20,656 nucleotides of DNA from Lenisia limosa (lineage: Eukaryota > Breviatea): positions 1-20,656 of the forward strand of contig LPNZ01009857.1 in the NCBI GenBank assembly GCA_001655205.1, written 5' to 3'. This document shows, one piece after another, positions 1 to 10,850 of this stretch. The notes under the pieces were generated by a model. It worked only from the letters and a program-made list of their open reading frames with translations, made no database searches and was not told where the DNA came from. Made by a program: the position numbers and the translations under genes. Every line of letters begins with the position of its first letter. The first letter of the stretch is position 1.

Positions 1-80
1 GGCTTGTCCAGCCCCGCCTCCACCAGCTTGACCTTGTCATAACGGCTCTTTATCTCGGCGTTGGTCTCCCGGATCGGCAT
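1..80 (-). CDS. 5' coding exon of an unrecognised gene (partial)
   Basis: The only frame open through the whole segment on the minus strand reads from an ATG at 80 to the window edge, about 26 codons (MPIRETNAEIKSRYDKVK...). It is preceded by AA and a consensus acceptor (CTGCAG, 83-88). The peptide is charged and helical-looking; I do not recognise it. The ATG sits just inside the exon and a strong donor (CAG/GTAAGA) lies upstream on the same strand at 430-432, so I infer a non-coding leader exon and a leader intron of about 349 nt. The gene runs off the left end. It is divergent from the exchanger gene at 789. If ATG 80 is not the start, the exon is internal and the frame remains the same. 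Confidence 0.5.
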   Translation of the reverse strand, partial: MPIRETNAEIKSRYDKVKLVEAGLDK

Positions 81-82
81 TT

Positions 83-431
83 CTGCAGGATGGATAACAA
101 GAATGATACTATGATAACACGAAGCAAATGCAAACTCCCAAAAAGTTATCTCGGTGGACAAAGTGAATTGAAACTCCGAACCAGGCAAGTGATTCTTTTC
201 AACGTTCTAAAAAGGGGGTGGCAGTGTCTGCAGTTAAAAAAAAATAAAAGTGGTATTTTTATGAGCAAAATAAAATAAATGTTTTTGCAACAACAGACGT
301 TTTTATAAAGCCCAAAATAGGACGAAGTGTACAAGAAAGTGAGACATTGGCGAAGGGTAGAAATTTTCTTTTTGGGTTGATTATTTAAAAAACTAACAAC
401 CACAACAAGGTCCAATAAAGGTTCCTCTTAC
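83..431 (-). other. probable 5'-leader intron of the minus-strand gene at 1-80
   Basis: On the minus strand a consensus donor (GTAAGA) begins at 431 and an acceptor (CTGCAG) ends at 83. No ATG-initiated coding frame is convincing in between, and the sequence immediately upstream of the donor (about 432-480) contains no ATG on that strand, as expected for a 5'-UTR exon. Confidence 0.4.
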
Positions 432-432
432 C

Positions 433-788
433 TGCCTTTTGTTGAAAACTATGCTTGGGGGTTTCACTCAATTCCCTTCAAATTCTGTATCAATGAATCA
501 ATTCAACAATTTATAACTTTATAACACTAAAGACGAGAAAAGGCTGCGTCTTGCGGCAATTGTCACAACCAGATATAATAGATCAAAAGATCACTATAAA
601 AACGCAAAATTTCATCATCATCTCATTATTGGATATTAAAGTATTAAAGACAAGAAGGGCATTACTAAGCAGAAATTGAAGAATCATAGATGACATAACT
701 GTCCTGATCGTGAACTCTTTCGTGTGTTGGCCTCTTCTAAGGCACTCTAACCTTTAAAAAGACATTAGTGACATAAATAACTCGGGAA
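433..788. promoter_or_regulatory. divergent intergenic region and leader sequences
   Basis: AT-rich sequence between the inferred leader exon of the minus-strand gene and the exchanger start codon at 789. No protein-coding exon is supported on either strand. By position it should hold the promoters of both divergent genes. I see no recognisable core element I would defend. Confidence 0.35.
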
Positions 789-3700
789 ATGACAGAAGTT
801 GACGAATGCGGTTTCGATGAGCTTTGGCTTTGCAACATTGATCATACATGGTGGGGCATTGCTTTGGAGATCTTCATGACGCTCTACTCGTTCCTTGGTA
901 AGCCTGATCTTAACACTGGTATGACTTACTTTCTTCAGGATTGGCCATTGTTTGTGATGAGTATATGGTAGGTCCAACAGCTGTTGTTCTAGAACTTTCG
1001 TACTGTTAATCCTTCTCTCTTGACTCCATTTAAAATCCCCATTCCCATGGCTCACAGGTGTATTGTTATCTTGCTGGTGAATCTTTGTGTGTAATCTTGT
1101 GGTGAAGGTTAACTCCTTGATCAACTTTCGTCTTTGTGTTAGAAGTTGTGTGTTTGTAATAGTTACGCCGCTTGCCTGGGTGTACAATCTACATCACATT
1201 GGCTATTTCTTGTTATATCAGGCACAGCCTAATATATACTCTCAGGTTTTTAGTATGTGATAATTGGAAGCACTGATTGGGTGACTGAGGTTGTATGTGA
1301 TAATAATGTAAAATTGTTGTGGGTATATTGGATCAGCTTTGGGCTCGAAGATGGGTAGTCTTTTGCTTCTGGGTAGATAACTCATTTATTTCCCCCCCTA
1401 TTATGCGTAATGTTTCTGAAAATACCTTGATATTTAGTCTTTTTTGTTTACTACAGTATCATATGATATGTTATTTTTTCCTCACAGATTGTCCATCACC
1501 CCCCAGGTCCCCGCCCTGGAGACGCTTTGCCGCAAATGGGGTGTGCGTGAGGATGTTGCCGGCGCCTCACTCCTGGGCCTTGGTTCAGCCGCACCGTGGG
1601 GGGGGGGGNNNNNNNNNNNNNNNNNNNNNNNNNNNNNNNNNNNNNNNNNNNNNNNNNNNNNNNNNNNNNNNNNNNNNNNNNNNNNNNNNNNCGTTCACCC
1701 TGTAGTGAGATTGTCATCAACTTGATCACTACTATCAAAGTGAGGTGTTTGCTTTTTTTGTACTCGATAATATTCTTCGTTTTGACATTCCATCAACTTG
1801 ATAGAAATAACAAGAAATCGTCACCTTCACGTAAATAATTTTACGTAACATTTTAGTTTTACACTATCCAAGACATATTTTTGAGTTGATACTCCCACCC
1901 TCTATTTGACAAAACAAAATAAAACCTATTTCCAGGCTTGCAAGATATTGCCGAGCTTTAACACCCTTCAGGCCCAAGGCTCCGACCCCGAAGCGATTGA
2001 CCTCGGCGTATCATCCATCATCGGTTCAGGCATGATCGCGTTCTGCCTCATTCCGGGGTGCTGCGCACTGGTGGCCACGTGGGCGTTCAAGGGTGTTGTG
2101 TGTTTTATTTGTCTGCTTTATCATTGCAAACTTGAGCAAAAGGACAGAATTTTTCGGAGATTTTTTATTGTTGTTGCTTGGTATATCCAATCTTAGCTTA
2201 CTTTATCTTAGTTCATGCGTCACCGTTGTAGTGACACACTGTACTTAAAGCGCCGACCTCTCGCTCGCGACATTTTGACATTTGCCCTTTCCCTTGGACT
2301 GTTGTGCTACTTCTTTGGGGATGGTATGGGGGGGGGGGTAGCTAAAAAAAGGTTATATTTGTGAGTGAGTTGTATGTGAATGTTTTTACTTGCCAACAGN
2401 NNNNNNNNNNNNNNNNNNNNNNNNNNNNNNNNNNNNNNNNNNNNNNNNNNNNNNNNNNNNNNNNNNNNNNNNNNNNNNNNNNNNNNNNNNNNNNNNNNNN
2501 NNNGCCTGTACGTCTTTTACCTTTTGATTCTCATTCTGTCGCCCATGATTCGACAGAACCATCGCGAGAAGAAGGCGGCTAAGAGAGGTGAAAAGCTTGA
2601 CAAGAGGGTGGGATAGACTGGGAAAGGAAAATAATATCATTTCAACTTTGAAGGGGGATATTGTTGAAACCCCACTAATCGCATTTCCACTCAGAAATCA
2701 TTTGTGATCCAAATCAACGAGGATGAGGACAGTGCAGACGTTGACCCCTTGCTGGACACCTCTCTCATTGACGATGAGGAGGAGGAGGAGGGCGGGTTTT
2801 TCACCTGGCTCGGGGCCCCTCTGGCTCTACTTTTCAAGTTGGCGCGCGGGGGGGGGGGNNNNNNNNNNNNNNNNNNNNNNNNNNNNNNNNNNNNNNNNNN
2901 NNNNNNNNNNNNNNNNNNNNNNNNNNNNNNNNNNNNNNNNNNNNNNNNNNNNNNNNNNNNNNNNNNNNNNNNNNNNNNNCTTTTAGATACACCGTGCCGG
3001 ACTGTGCGGAGGGCAAGCCGATGGAGGGATGGTATCTCTTAGGCTTTGCTTTGTCAATGGTGTGGGTCGCTGTCTTCTCCTTCATCGTCTCTTCGACAAT
3101 CATGAGATGGGTACGAGGGCTGGATGGCATCATGAGGTTTCATATTGGAGTACTGTGAACATCGGACCTGCAACTCCCCTTCAGCTTAAAGAGTTGATTG
3201 TGTCCTGGAATCCCTCATACGTATGATATATATATCACAAGAAGTCATCATCTCCAAGTCATCATCTCCCCCCAGGTCAAGCTGACCGAGCTTTCAATGG
3301 CCTTCTTCGGTCTGCTGCTTGTTGCGATGGGAGCGCAGATCCCTGATACTATTCAGTCGCTGTCTGTGGCCAAGAAGGGCTACGGCTCTATGGCGGTAGC
3401 CAACGCTTTTGGAAGGTGATTTGGTATTGAATTTGGTGCTTTTGTATTATTCTATGGCAAAACCATAGAGGTGAAGAATGTTATTCCAAATGAACCCACT
3501 CATATCCGATATTGTTTATTTTCAACATCAGTGGTATGTAGAGATGAGAAATAAAATAGGCGGTACATGGCCGTCAATGATAGTTATCACCCTTTCAGTC
3601 AAATTGTGAACATCAACGTGGGTCTCTCGTTCCCATGGTTGATCATGTCGCTACTTGGCAAGAACGTTGAAATCCAGGATCATGATGGTATGGGATGTTT

Positions 3701-4146
3701 ATAGTTCTATGGAGTTTGGACAATAATATTGGTTTTATGAATGAGGCATATTTTGGTTTTATCTGAACCATCCCCTTTTTTTATTTTATTGAAACTATTT
3801 CAACAGTTTTTCCAGCACTCATGCTTTCAGGTATCCAAGTTGCAGCGTTCTTCTTGGCCGGCGGCGTTCTCCTGGTAACTGTCCTTCTCTTAGGGCACAC
3901 CCTGATGAGGGGGTTGAACAAGGTGAGGTGGCAACTGTTCAGAAATGCGTGTCCTCCATGTACTTGGGTTTTCATGTTGTACTTTCAATGTTGCTCTGTA
4001 CCTTTATTCACCTTACAATGACAAGCCCCCCCTCTCTCATTCTTCAGATTCCGCTGTCTCGTTTCAAGGGCTTGACCCTTGTGTTTTGTTATTTCCTTAT
4101 GGTTGCCGGTTACGGCTATTACATCTTCTTCCAGCGTAAAAACTGA
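789..4146 (+). CDS. Na+/Ca2+ exchanger of the NCKX (SLC24-like) CaCA family, 13 exons
   Basis: Membrane cation/Ca2+ exchanger, about 466 aa. Exons: 789-897, 939-967, 1507-1595, 1706-1739, 1972-2099, 2232-2323, 2400-2607 (mostly in a gap), 2695-2837, 2987-3110, 3276-3415, 3599-3687, 3807-3922, 4048-4146; splice phases match throughout. Alpha-1 repeat: DVAGASLLGLGSAAPEIVIN in exons 3-4 (catalytic Glu in SAAPE), then DLGVSSIIGSG in exon 5. A cytosolic acidic loop in exon 8 has a run of five Glu. Alpha-2 repeat: GAQIPDTIQSLSVAKKG in exon 10 (catalytic Asp in IPDT) and GSQIVNINVGLSFPWL in exon 11. Multiple hydrophobic segments flank both repeats. Start chosen at the only in-frame ATG before exon 1; stop TGA at 4144-4146. 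Exon 2 is 29 nt and intron 1 is 41 nt. The exon 5 acceptor could instead be at 1936 (adds 12 codons). The position equivalent to the NCKX2 K+-dependence Asp is Asn, so K+ coupling is doubtful. Convergent with CDC23 (183 bp between stops). Confidence 0.9.
1609..1691. other. assembly gap inside exchanger intron 3
   Basis: N run directly after a donor-proximal tract of 11 G. The flanking exons (ending 1595, starting 1706) join in phase as GCA CC/T GAG (Ala-Pro-Glu of the SAPE motif), so no coding sequence is missing. Confidence 0.9.
2400..2503. other. assembly gap hiding most of exchanger exon 7
   Basis: The gap begins immediately after an acceptor (CAG at 2397-2399) and ends in coding sequence (LYVFYLLILILSP). 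Phase requires an exon length of 2 modulo 3, but 2400-2607 is 208 nt, so the drawn gap length is probably wrong. Confidence 0.85.
2859..2979. other. assembly gap inside exchanger intron 8
   Basis: Follows 11 G (2848-2858). A GT donor at 2838 and the acceptor at 2985-2986 join in phase 2 (AA/A, Lys), so nothing coding need be lost. Confidence 0.8.
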
Positions 4147-4329
4147 AGAAGTATGCATTTCTTGTTTATTATCTGCGGCTTCGTTGATTTTTCTCTGAGG
4201 TACTCTTTTAAAGGAAAGCCTATTCCTTTTCATCATTCTTTATAAGGCATCATGTGATGATAACATGCGGAAAGATTCTATCTAATATACATGTAAGAAA
4301 TCAAACTAAACAAAAAACATAAGAAGGGG

Positions 4330-7300
4330 TTAGTCGTTATCGCTCATTTCCAATGAAACATCCCTGTCATCACCGGTGTCGTTCTGCAGGGCTGGCGGTC
4401 TCGGCAGTGTGGGTCGCACCAGCCCATCAGGTCGCGCCACCCTGCATGGTCAAATCCTTGCCTGTCCCGAAATGACTATTGCATGTATATTTAATTAAAT
4501 ATGTTGAGATTTGACAAGCCCAAGTAACCGCCTCGGGGGGCCTGAAACAGCCGGCGTGGGTCCTGACGGCGGCCGGGCGTTGGACATCGGCCGGATGGGC
4601 GTGAAGAGGGAATTGTCGCGGGCCGGCGCTACGCGGGGTGAATGGCGATTCGGACGATAATTGTATTACATACATCATCTGATATGATAATATCTCAATG
4701 GCATTACATACATCGTATGATAATATCTCAATGGCATTACCTACATCAATGATATGATAATATCTCAATGGAAAAAATTAACACTCAGGTTGGGATTCGC
4801 GCTCAGGTAGGGTGCCTTACATAGCTATATTATATCCAAACTATAAGGGAGAGATACAAAAACCAAATTCGAATTTGTAAGATAAACGCGAGTTGATTCC
4901 GCAACACTGCCCTAATCTCAAGGACCGCAGATTTTGAAGATCCCTAGATCTCTGACAGATCTCCCACCAAAAATATGATTTTTTTTTTTTTTCACTCTCC
5001 AAAAGCGTCAAAAAAGTTGTTGTTGNNNNNNNNNNNNNNNNNNNNNNNNNNNNNNNNNNNNNNNNNNNNNNNNNNNNNNNNNNNNNNNNNNNNNNNNNNN
5101 NNNNNNNNNNNNNNNNNNNNNNNNNNNNNNNNNNNNNNNNNNNNNNNNNNNNNNNNNNNNNNNNNNNNNNNNNNNNNNNNNNNNNNNNACGTCGGCGATT
5201 TGGAGCAGCTGGGGCCTGACTCAATGTCGCGGCTGGGGTTTCTGTGGGGAAGGTAATAAACAGTGTTTGGGTTTGAAGGTACTAATCCAATACTGTAGCC
5301 CCCATTTGAAATAGTAACCAAACCGAGGGGTGTGGAGGGGAACATGCGGGTGTTGTGCGCGGCTGTGGGGTTGGCTGGCGTGGAGAGTGGCGGGGCTATT
5401 TGGACTGCTACTTGGACTGGGGAGGGGGGGAGTAAATTGGAANNNNNNNNNNNNNNNNNNNNNNNNNNNNNNNNNNNNNNNNNNNNNNNNNNNNNNNNNN
5501 NNNNNNNNNTGGTTGACAACACACCACAAAACAAACAAAGCCCAGGCCAGTCTCTTCTGCAGCAATGCATCCCATCACTCCAGCGTACTACCTTTGCTGG
5601 TGGCATTGTCATCAAACAAGCCTACAGACCTGGTGTGAAGCTATTGGGCACAGTCTGGGCAGGACTGCTCCACTGCGAGTGTGCAGGCATTTCCGCAGGA
5701 GGATTGACGTGGATCTGGGGAGTTGGGTGAGCTTTCACCATAACTCATGCATCTACATCCAAACAGCCTTAATATATCCTTAAAAACTATACATGTTCAT
5801 AGTTAACACAAAAATACTCGGATTGATGAAATTCAAATTCCCTTCACAATGTCCCCCCCCCTCCCATACCTGGTGTCTCCTTTGAGCGGCGATGACTTCC
5901 GCAGTGCTGTCATCTTCCATGTCCTCGATGTCCGAAATCTCACTGTCAATCTCCAGAGAAACGTCCATCTGATTTGTCAGGTGAAGGCAAATAAAAACAT
6001 ATTATCGGTGATAAGGAAATGTTACGGTTCTCTTCGGTATAAGACAGGTGTTGAAATATCGATTTGTGTTGAGCTATCCAGTATCCGGCTTCGGGGCTTA
6101 TGAAAGCCCTTGATGGAGGGATGATGTCGACTTTTGAGTGCCTAACTCTCATCATCGTATGTGAATGTTCACAGAAAAATGCGAGGTACATTTGCATCCC
6201 CTATCAACAGAAGAATTATTTGAGTATCAAGGACAAATTCAGTCAATTTGCTACTGCCATCATACAGTTTCGGATTTTTGGCTGGGGGAGGCTGCAAATT
6301 CTTCTTGTTCGCGGCTGATTTGTTTCAACATCTGGACTATGAATGCTGTTGGAAGAGCGTTTTCACCCTCTCTCTCTTCCCATCCTTGATATAGCGTACA
6401 TATCATATACACTATCATCTCTCCCTATTCTTGATATGGTATAGATCACCCCCCACAGCATGAGCATCATTCCCCGCGGTAGGGAAATCCGAGATGATAC
6501 GCCTGACTATGATGCTTCCCTCCTCAAAGCGCTTGTTGTTGACGTGGTTCTTAGCAAGGAAGCTGAGGGCTTGAAGCAGCTGCTCGTCGGGTGCCTGGGG
6601 GGGGGGGGGGGNNNNNNNNNNNNNNNNNNNNNNNNNNNNNNNNNNNNNNNNNNNNNNNNNNNNNNNNNNNNNNNNNNNNNNNNNNNNNNNNNNNNNNNNN
6701 NNNTTCTTTTTGGTTGGATAAGGAGGATTGAGAAAGAGCTTAATGATGGGTTGGATAGGAGAAAGAGTTAGCTTTTTTCAGCCTTCTCAGACTTGTTTTT
6801 ACATAGTGTGTAATGATAAATACAAAGGATCAGTCAGCAAAACACAAAACGCCGCCTACTCTGCACTCGAAATCCGCGAGGTCAATGTGACGCTGGTAGA
6901 GCTCGGCCGCATGGTTGGGGTCGTGGCTTTCAAGAAGCTGAGCCAGACGTGGAACAGCCACTGCAGCCTCGTCCTGGCACCATTATTCAAGGGTAACAGG
7001 GGTGGTGGTAGTAAGGGAAACTGATGTGCGGAAAAGCTGAAGAAAAGGAGTGTTGTGTGTAGAGATGAGAAATAAAACGAGGTGCTAATAAGAGATATTG
7101 GAGTATTATAAGAATATTAACAGCAGGACAGACCACTGAGAGTATTCACTAAAATATTCACACAAAGTCATGCAATTCAGAGAGAAGCAAACGATATGAC
7201 TTTTAAGGTACCTTGAAATGCCAATGATCGGAAAACAGATGTAAGTTGCCAACCTTGTCCTTGCTGGTGATGGCCCTGTTGTAGCTAATGATAGCCTTGG

Positions 7301-10300
7301 ACTTCTCCCCCATGGCCTCGTAGGCGTTGCCCACTGCCACCCACATACGAGCATCCTCGTTCCTGGGGGTGATTCACATTTCACATTACTCTACAGGTCC
7401 CCGGGGTGAATTATGTTACCCGGAAATTGACTGGAAATGGTTTCGATTCGTGGTTATGATAGGCAGTGATCACGGAAGTAATCAATACCAACCTTAGAGT
7501 GGCCGCCTTGAGGTAGTAGTGTAAAGAGTACTCGGGTCTTCGGAGGATCTCATACGCCTGGCCGAGTGCATACCTTAACAAATGAGTGTCACGTCAACCC
7601 TCTTCTTATTTACCCCACCAGGCACCAGGCACTAGAATGACCCCCCCCCCCGCACCAGGCACGGTAGTCGTGAGGGAACATGTGGACTGCTCTTCGGTAG
7701 GCTGCTATGGCACCCTGGGTGTTTTTCAGCTCGATCAGCTCATGTCCTGGAGAGTCAGGGGGAGGGGGGCATGGTGCCATGATCATGTGCCTATTGTAGA
7801 AATCAAAAGAAACTAAATATAATAACAGCACAAATTTCAAAAGAAAAACTTACCCATGAGAGTCCATGCAGATGAGTATGAAGGGTCCAATGTGAGGGCC
7901 CTGAGGGGATAAGAAAAACTGACATCCAATGCTAAAAGATACTACACCACTGATATCTGATGCTAACAGATACTACAACACTGATATCTAATGCTAACAG
8001 ATACTACAACACTGATATCCAATGCTAACAGATACTACAAATACATATCACAAACGAAGGTCCCCAATATGGTGGTGTTAGTTACACCTTAATAACATCT
8101 TAAACAATGTGTCACCCTCTTATCCCACCTATGGAAGGCCTTAACCGATTCAATGTAGTTCTGTTTAAGGGAGTACAAGTTTCCTTAAAAGTGAGTGAGA
8201 AGACGTGAAGCCAAACAGCTGAAATTAACCATCAATTTTTACATTATGGCAAAGCTACACGCCAAGACCTACCAAGAATACAACACGTCTGTGACCTACC
8301 AAGAATACAACACGTCTGGGGGCGATGAGGGTCAATGGAGGCTGCCGTATTGGCCAATTCCGCAAGGGCATCCTACAGTGGTGTTAATATGCCTCCTAAA
8401 AACATATTTTGTTAATAAGGAAGACAATCCTAACTCCCTAAGTGCTATTCCCCTTCCCACCAGGTCTTCGTTGACGTACAGTGTGTTACTGTATATGTCA
8501 AGGTCTTCCAACCGGAGGGGTGCGGCTTGACGTAAACGTTGGAAGAGACTGTTCGCCTCAGCAAATCCTAGGTGGTGAGGAAGTTATCACAATTTCGAGA
8601 CAGAATAACCCCAGGTCAGCCTTAAATATTACTTATAAGGAAAACATCAAAATAGTGAAACTGAACCCTCAAACGTCTTTTGTTGTATTGTGCAGTAGCT
8701 AGTTTGGCCATCACCATTGGGGACTTTGGGAAGAGCTAAAAAGTAAATACATTCACTCTATTTGCTAACTTAAAAATCAAGATTGTAGAAACACTTAAAA
8801 ATCAAGAGATGTAGAAACACTTAAAAATCAAGAGATGTAGAAACACTTGAAAATCAAGAGATGTAGAAACATCAGAAAGAGCAAAAAAACAGTAATTACT
8901 TGACAGAGTATGATGGATACAATCAGAATCATACGTCGGAAATGGCTTTCCAGTGGTCATAAGCGCTGTGGTTCCTTTGCAAAACTGAGTGTGAGTCTCT
9001 GAGAAGAGAGGAAAAACTAAAAGAAAGTTCACTTCAACAGACCCCGCAGCCTACTTAAATGCCGCTCAGCTAAGAAAAATGACGACACCCAATGGTTTGA
9101 TGGAGGTTGCTGAATTGATCACAAACAAAGGTGGAATAATCGACAAAGATGTCCATTTGATGCTTGTAGAAAAGGGGTTTCTCAGTTAGTAAAATATTGA
9201 TAATACTTATAGTTATTATGTATTGGATCAGAAAAGATCTATAGCTTTGAATTGGAGAGAAATCTGATATAAATGAAGCAGAAACAGAATAAGAGGAGGT
9301 GTCATGGGTCTTGAGATAACCAAAGGCCACACACCGCATCCGAGCCAAGGTTTGCCAATTCAGACCACGCCGCCCAAAGTAGCGGTTCCTCCTGGCATGC
9401 TGCTGTCAGGACCTAGGGGGGGGGGGGNNNNNNNNNNNNNNNNNNNNNNNNNNNNNNNNNNNNNNNNNNNNNNNNNNNNNNNNNNNNNNNNNNNNNNNNN
9501 NNNNNNNNNNNNNNNNNNNNGGGAATTGGTATTGGGGTAGCACTTTGACAGATTTGTAATTGGGATTTGAAATATTGTTCGTTATTATGGTGTTCTTTTC
9601 GGACCAAGGTAAAACCCTGTTAATGAGCAACTGATCTTTAGACTGTGAGGGGGGTAGATAACTGAAGCTGCAATATCCAAACCAACTCCATAACAATAAC
9701 ACATGAGATGCAAAGATTATTATCAATACCTCTTTCGCTTCGGGAAGCAGCTCCATTTTAGAGAGAACAACACCATACCTACATTGGTGACTTTTTGTTA
9801 ACAGGTAACAATGAGCATCCCCTCCTCCCATATTCACACCCATCGTTCAGAATCCCTGCCCACAGCCAGAGTCCAAAACCGTCAAGCAGTTCATCCTCAT
9901 AAGCCTGTTCCAGCGACTCTCTGAGGAAAGCCAGCTCGGGATTTGGTGGCGGCAGCGAGTCCACGTATTCTGCGGCGTAAAGTGCGAACGAAACAAAACC
10001 TCCAAAAAGAAGCTCCTGAGGATATTGTGGTTTGAAAAACAAAATAAATTTGATTCAGTGTAATTACTAAATTACGTGTAAAACCCAAGGGAAAAGGAGT
10101 GATGATATCTAATCGGAAGTTGCCAAGATTCTATGCAGTATACGAAGGTTGACAGGGGTCAAACTGTCCAACATCAAATCGAGTCTCATAAAAAGTATCC
10201 CTGTATACCGCTGTTGGCCTCCACGAGTCCTCGGGCAACTTCAGCTTCGCCAGCCTGGCGGTTAGAGGTGGGTGTTTCATTCGTTTATCACGTATTGTAG

Positions 10301-10850
10301 TATGGGACTCTTTCAGTGACGAAAGGAAGCACTCCGACAATTATGCTAAATCAAAATAACCCAGTAAATTAGAGCATTACACTTACTGCAGTCATTTATA
10401 AGATTATTCACAGAAGCAAAGAATAGACAACAGCATTCCCACCAGATAGATCGCGTAGCACCTCAAGAACGTAGCCGCCGGACAAGCCACATTGTTTAAT
10501 ACCGAGGCAGCACGACGGTACTCTCGAGAAGTCAGCAACGTTGACGCAAAGACAAGATGTGCTGAGAAGCGAGCATCTTTCCCAACAAAGGCGGGAGGCT
10601 GGGTAAATGAGGAAAGTCTGCTTAGTTGTTTCAAACCAATGGATCATTATTTTCAGATACTGGAAGCGAAGTTAAAAGGTCGCAGGCCCTAAAGGTGTAA
10701 ATAGCTGCTCAGAAATCTTTCACAGAAATACCATTTTGTTGATTCGACAATTCCCCTTGCTTGGAGCCTAAATAGCGCTTTCTCAATATCATTTCGTATA
10801 GTAACGATACTAGTTAGGCTTATCTGGAGAGATCCTGACTCTACGTCCAT
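4330..10850 (-). CDS. CDC23: CDC23/APC8, TPR subunit of the anaphase-promoting complex, 26 exons
   Basis: Scaffold TPR subunit of the APC/C ubiquitin ligase (nuclear, mitosis). Exons 5' to 3': 10850-10732, 10688-10661, 10598-10443, 10307-10209, 10015-9864, 9778-9730, 9412-9335, 9109-9033, 8998-8935, 8735-8675, 8567-8461, 8372-8300, 8183-8129, 7900-7854, 7746-7656, 7573-7493, 7362-7254, 6973-6860, 6594-6457, 6331-6266, 5968-5870, 5714-5630, 5416-5324, 5241-5191, 4628-4529, 4441-4330; the sum is 2304 nt (767 aa) with every phase compatible. Family landmarks: ARGIVESTKWACDLLTSLP near residue 35, FGLWLYGVVLSKMELL near 185, then tandem TPRs including SSAWTLMGHELIELKN, AIAAYRRAVHMFPHDYRAW and YALGQAYEILRRPEYSLHYY (residues 375-440). 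Residues about 589-767 form a tail, acidic (DIEDMEDD) then Pro/Ser/Thr-rich, longer than in the animal protein (about 600 aa). Exon 4 is the least certain. Divergent from the gene at 11147. Confidence 0.92.
4680..4770. repeat. tandem repeat in CDC23 intron 24, about 3 copies
   Basis: The phrase gatatgataatatctcaatg and its variants recur three times with linkers built on cattacatacatc, at a spacing of about 35-42 bp. It lies in the intron between exons 5241-5191 and 4628-4529. Confidence 0.7.
5026..5188. other. assembly gap in CDC23 intron 24
   Basis: The 5' side (minus sense) shows exon 24 ending at 5191 followed by GT at the gap edge. Phase 1 fits the acceptor before 4628, so no exon is required here, although one with length a multiple of 3 cannot be excluded. 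Confidence 0.75.
5443..5509. other. assembly gap in CDC23 intron 22
   Basis: Exons 22 (ending at 5630) and 23 (starting at 5416) join in phase as Pro-Val, so the gap appears purely intronic. A C-rich polypyrimidine tract in minus sense lies at 5421-5430. Confidence 0.8.
6612..6703. other. assembly gap in CDC23 intron 18
   Basis: Bounded on the left by 15 G (6597-6611), which in minus sense is a C tract ending two bases before the exon 19 acceptor AG. Exons 18 and 19 join in phase 0. Confidence 0.85.
7919..8040. repeat. 31-bp tandem repeat, 4 copies, CDC23 intron 13
   Basis: The unit ctgatatctaatgctaacag plus atactacaaca repeats four times with a few substitutions, entirely between exons 8183-8129 and 7900-7854. 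No spacers and no coding role are visible. Confidence 0.85.
8266..8320 (-). repeat. 27-bp tandem duplication spanning the CDC23 exon 12 donor
   Basis: Two perfect adjacent copies of a 27-bp unit start at 8266 and 8293. Each contains the same minus-strand splice donor (TTCTTG/GTAGGTC). The first donor met by the transcript (8299-8298) gives the phase expected for exon 13. Using the second (8272-8271) would add 27 nt, nine codons, with no stop (adds GRSQTCCIL). Confidence 0.85.
8769..8872. repeat. 26-bp tandem repeat, 4 copies, CDC23 intron 9
   Basis: The un-interrupted unit is cttaaaaatcaagagatgta plus gaaaca. The first copy is degenerate (25 bp) and the last has one substitution. It lies between exons 8998-8935 and 8735-8675. 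Confidence 0.85.
9428..9520. other. assembly gap in CDC23 intron 6
   Basis: Preceded by 12 G (9416-9427), in minus sense a C tract next to the TAG acceptor of exon 7. Exons 6 and 7 join in phase 0. Confidence 0.85.

Noticed and set aside
1496-1738. Open frames reading through N runs on either strand
   Set aside because: Ns have no coding content; the flanking exons splice around the gap.
2842-2847. A GC-AG intron donor for exchanger exon 8, and similarly for CDC23 exon 15 near 7654
   Set aside because: A standard GT donor a few bases upstream (2838 and 7655) restores frame equally well in both places, so non-canonical donors are not needed.
7919-8040. CRISPR-like array
   Set aside because: Copies are directly adjacent without unique spacers and lie in a eukaryotic intron.
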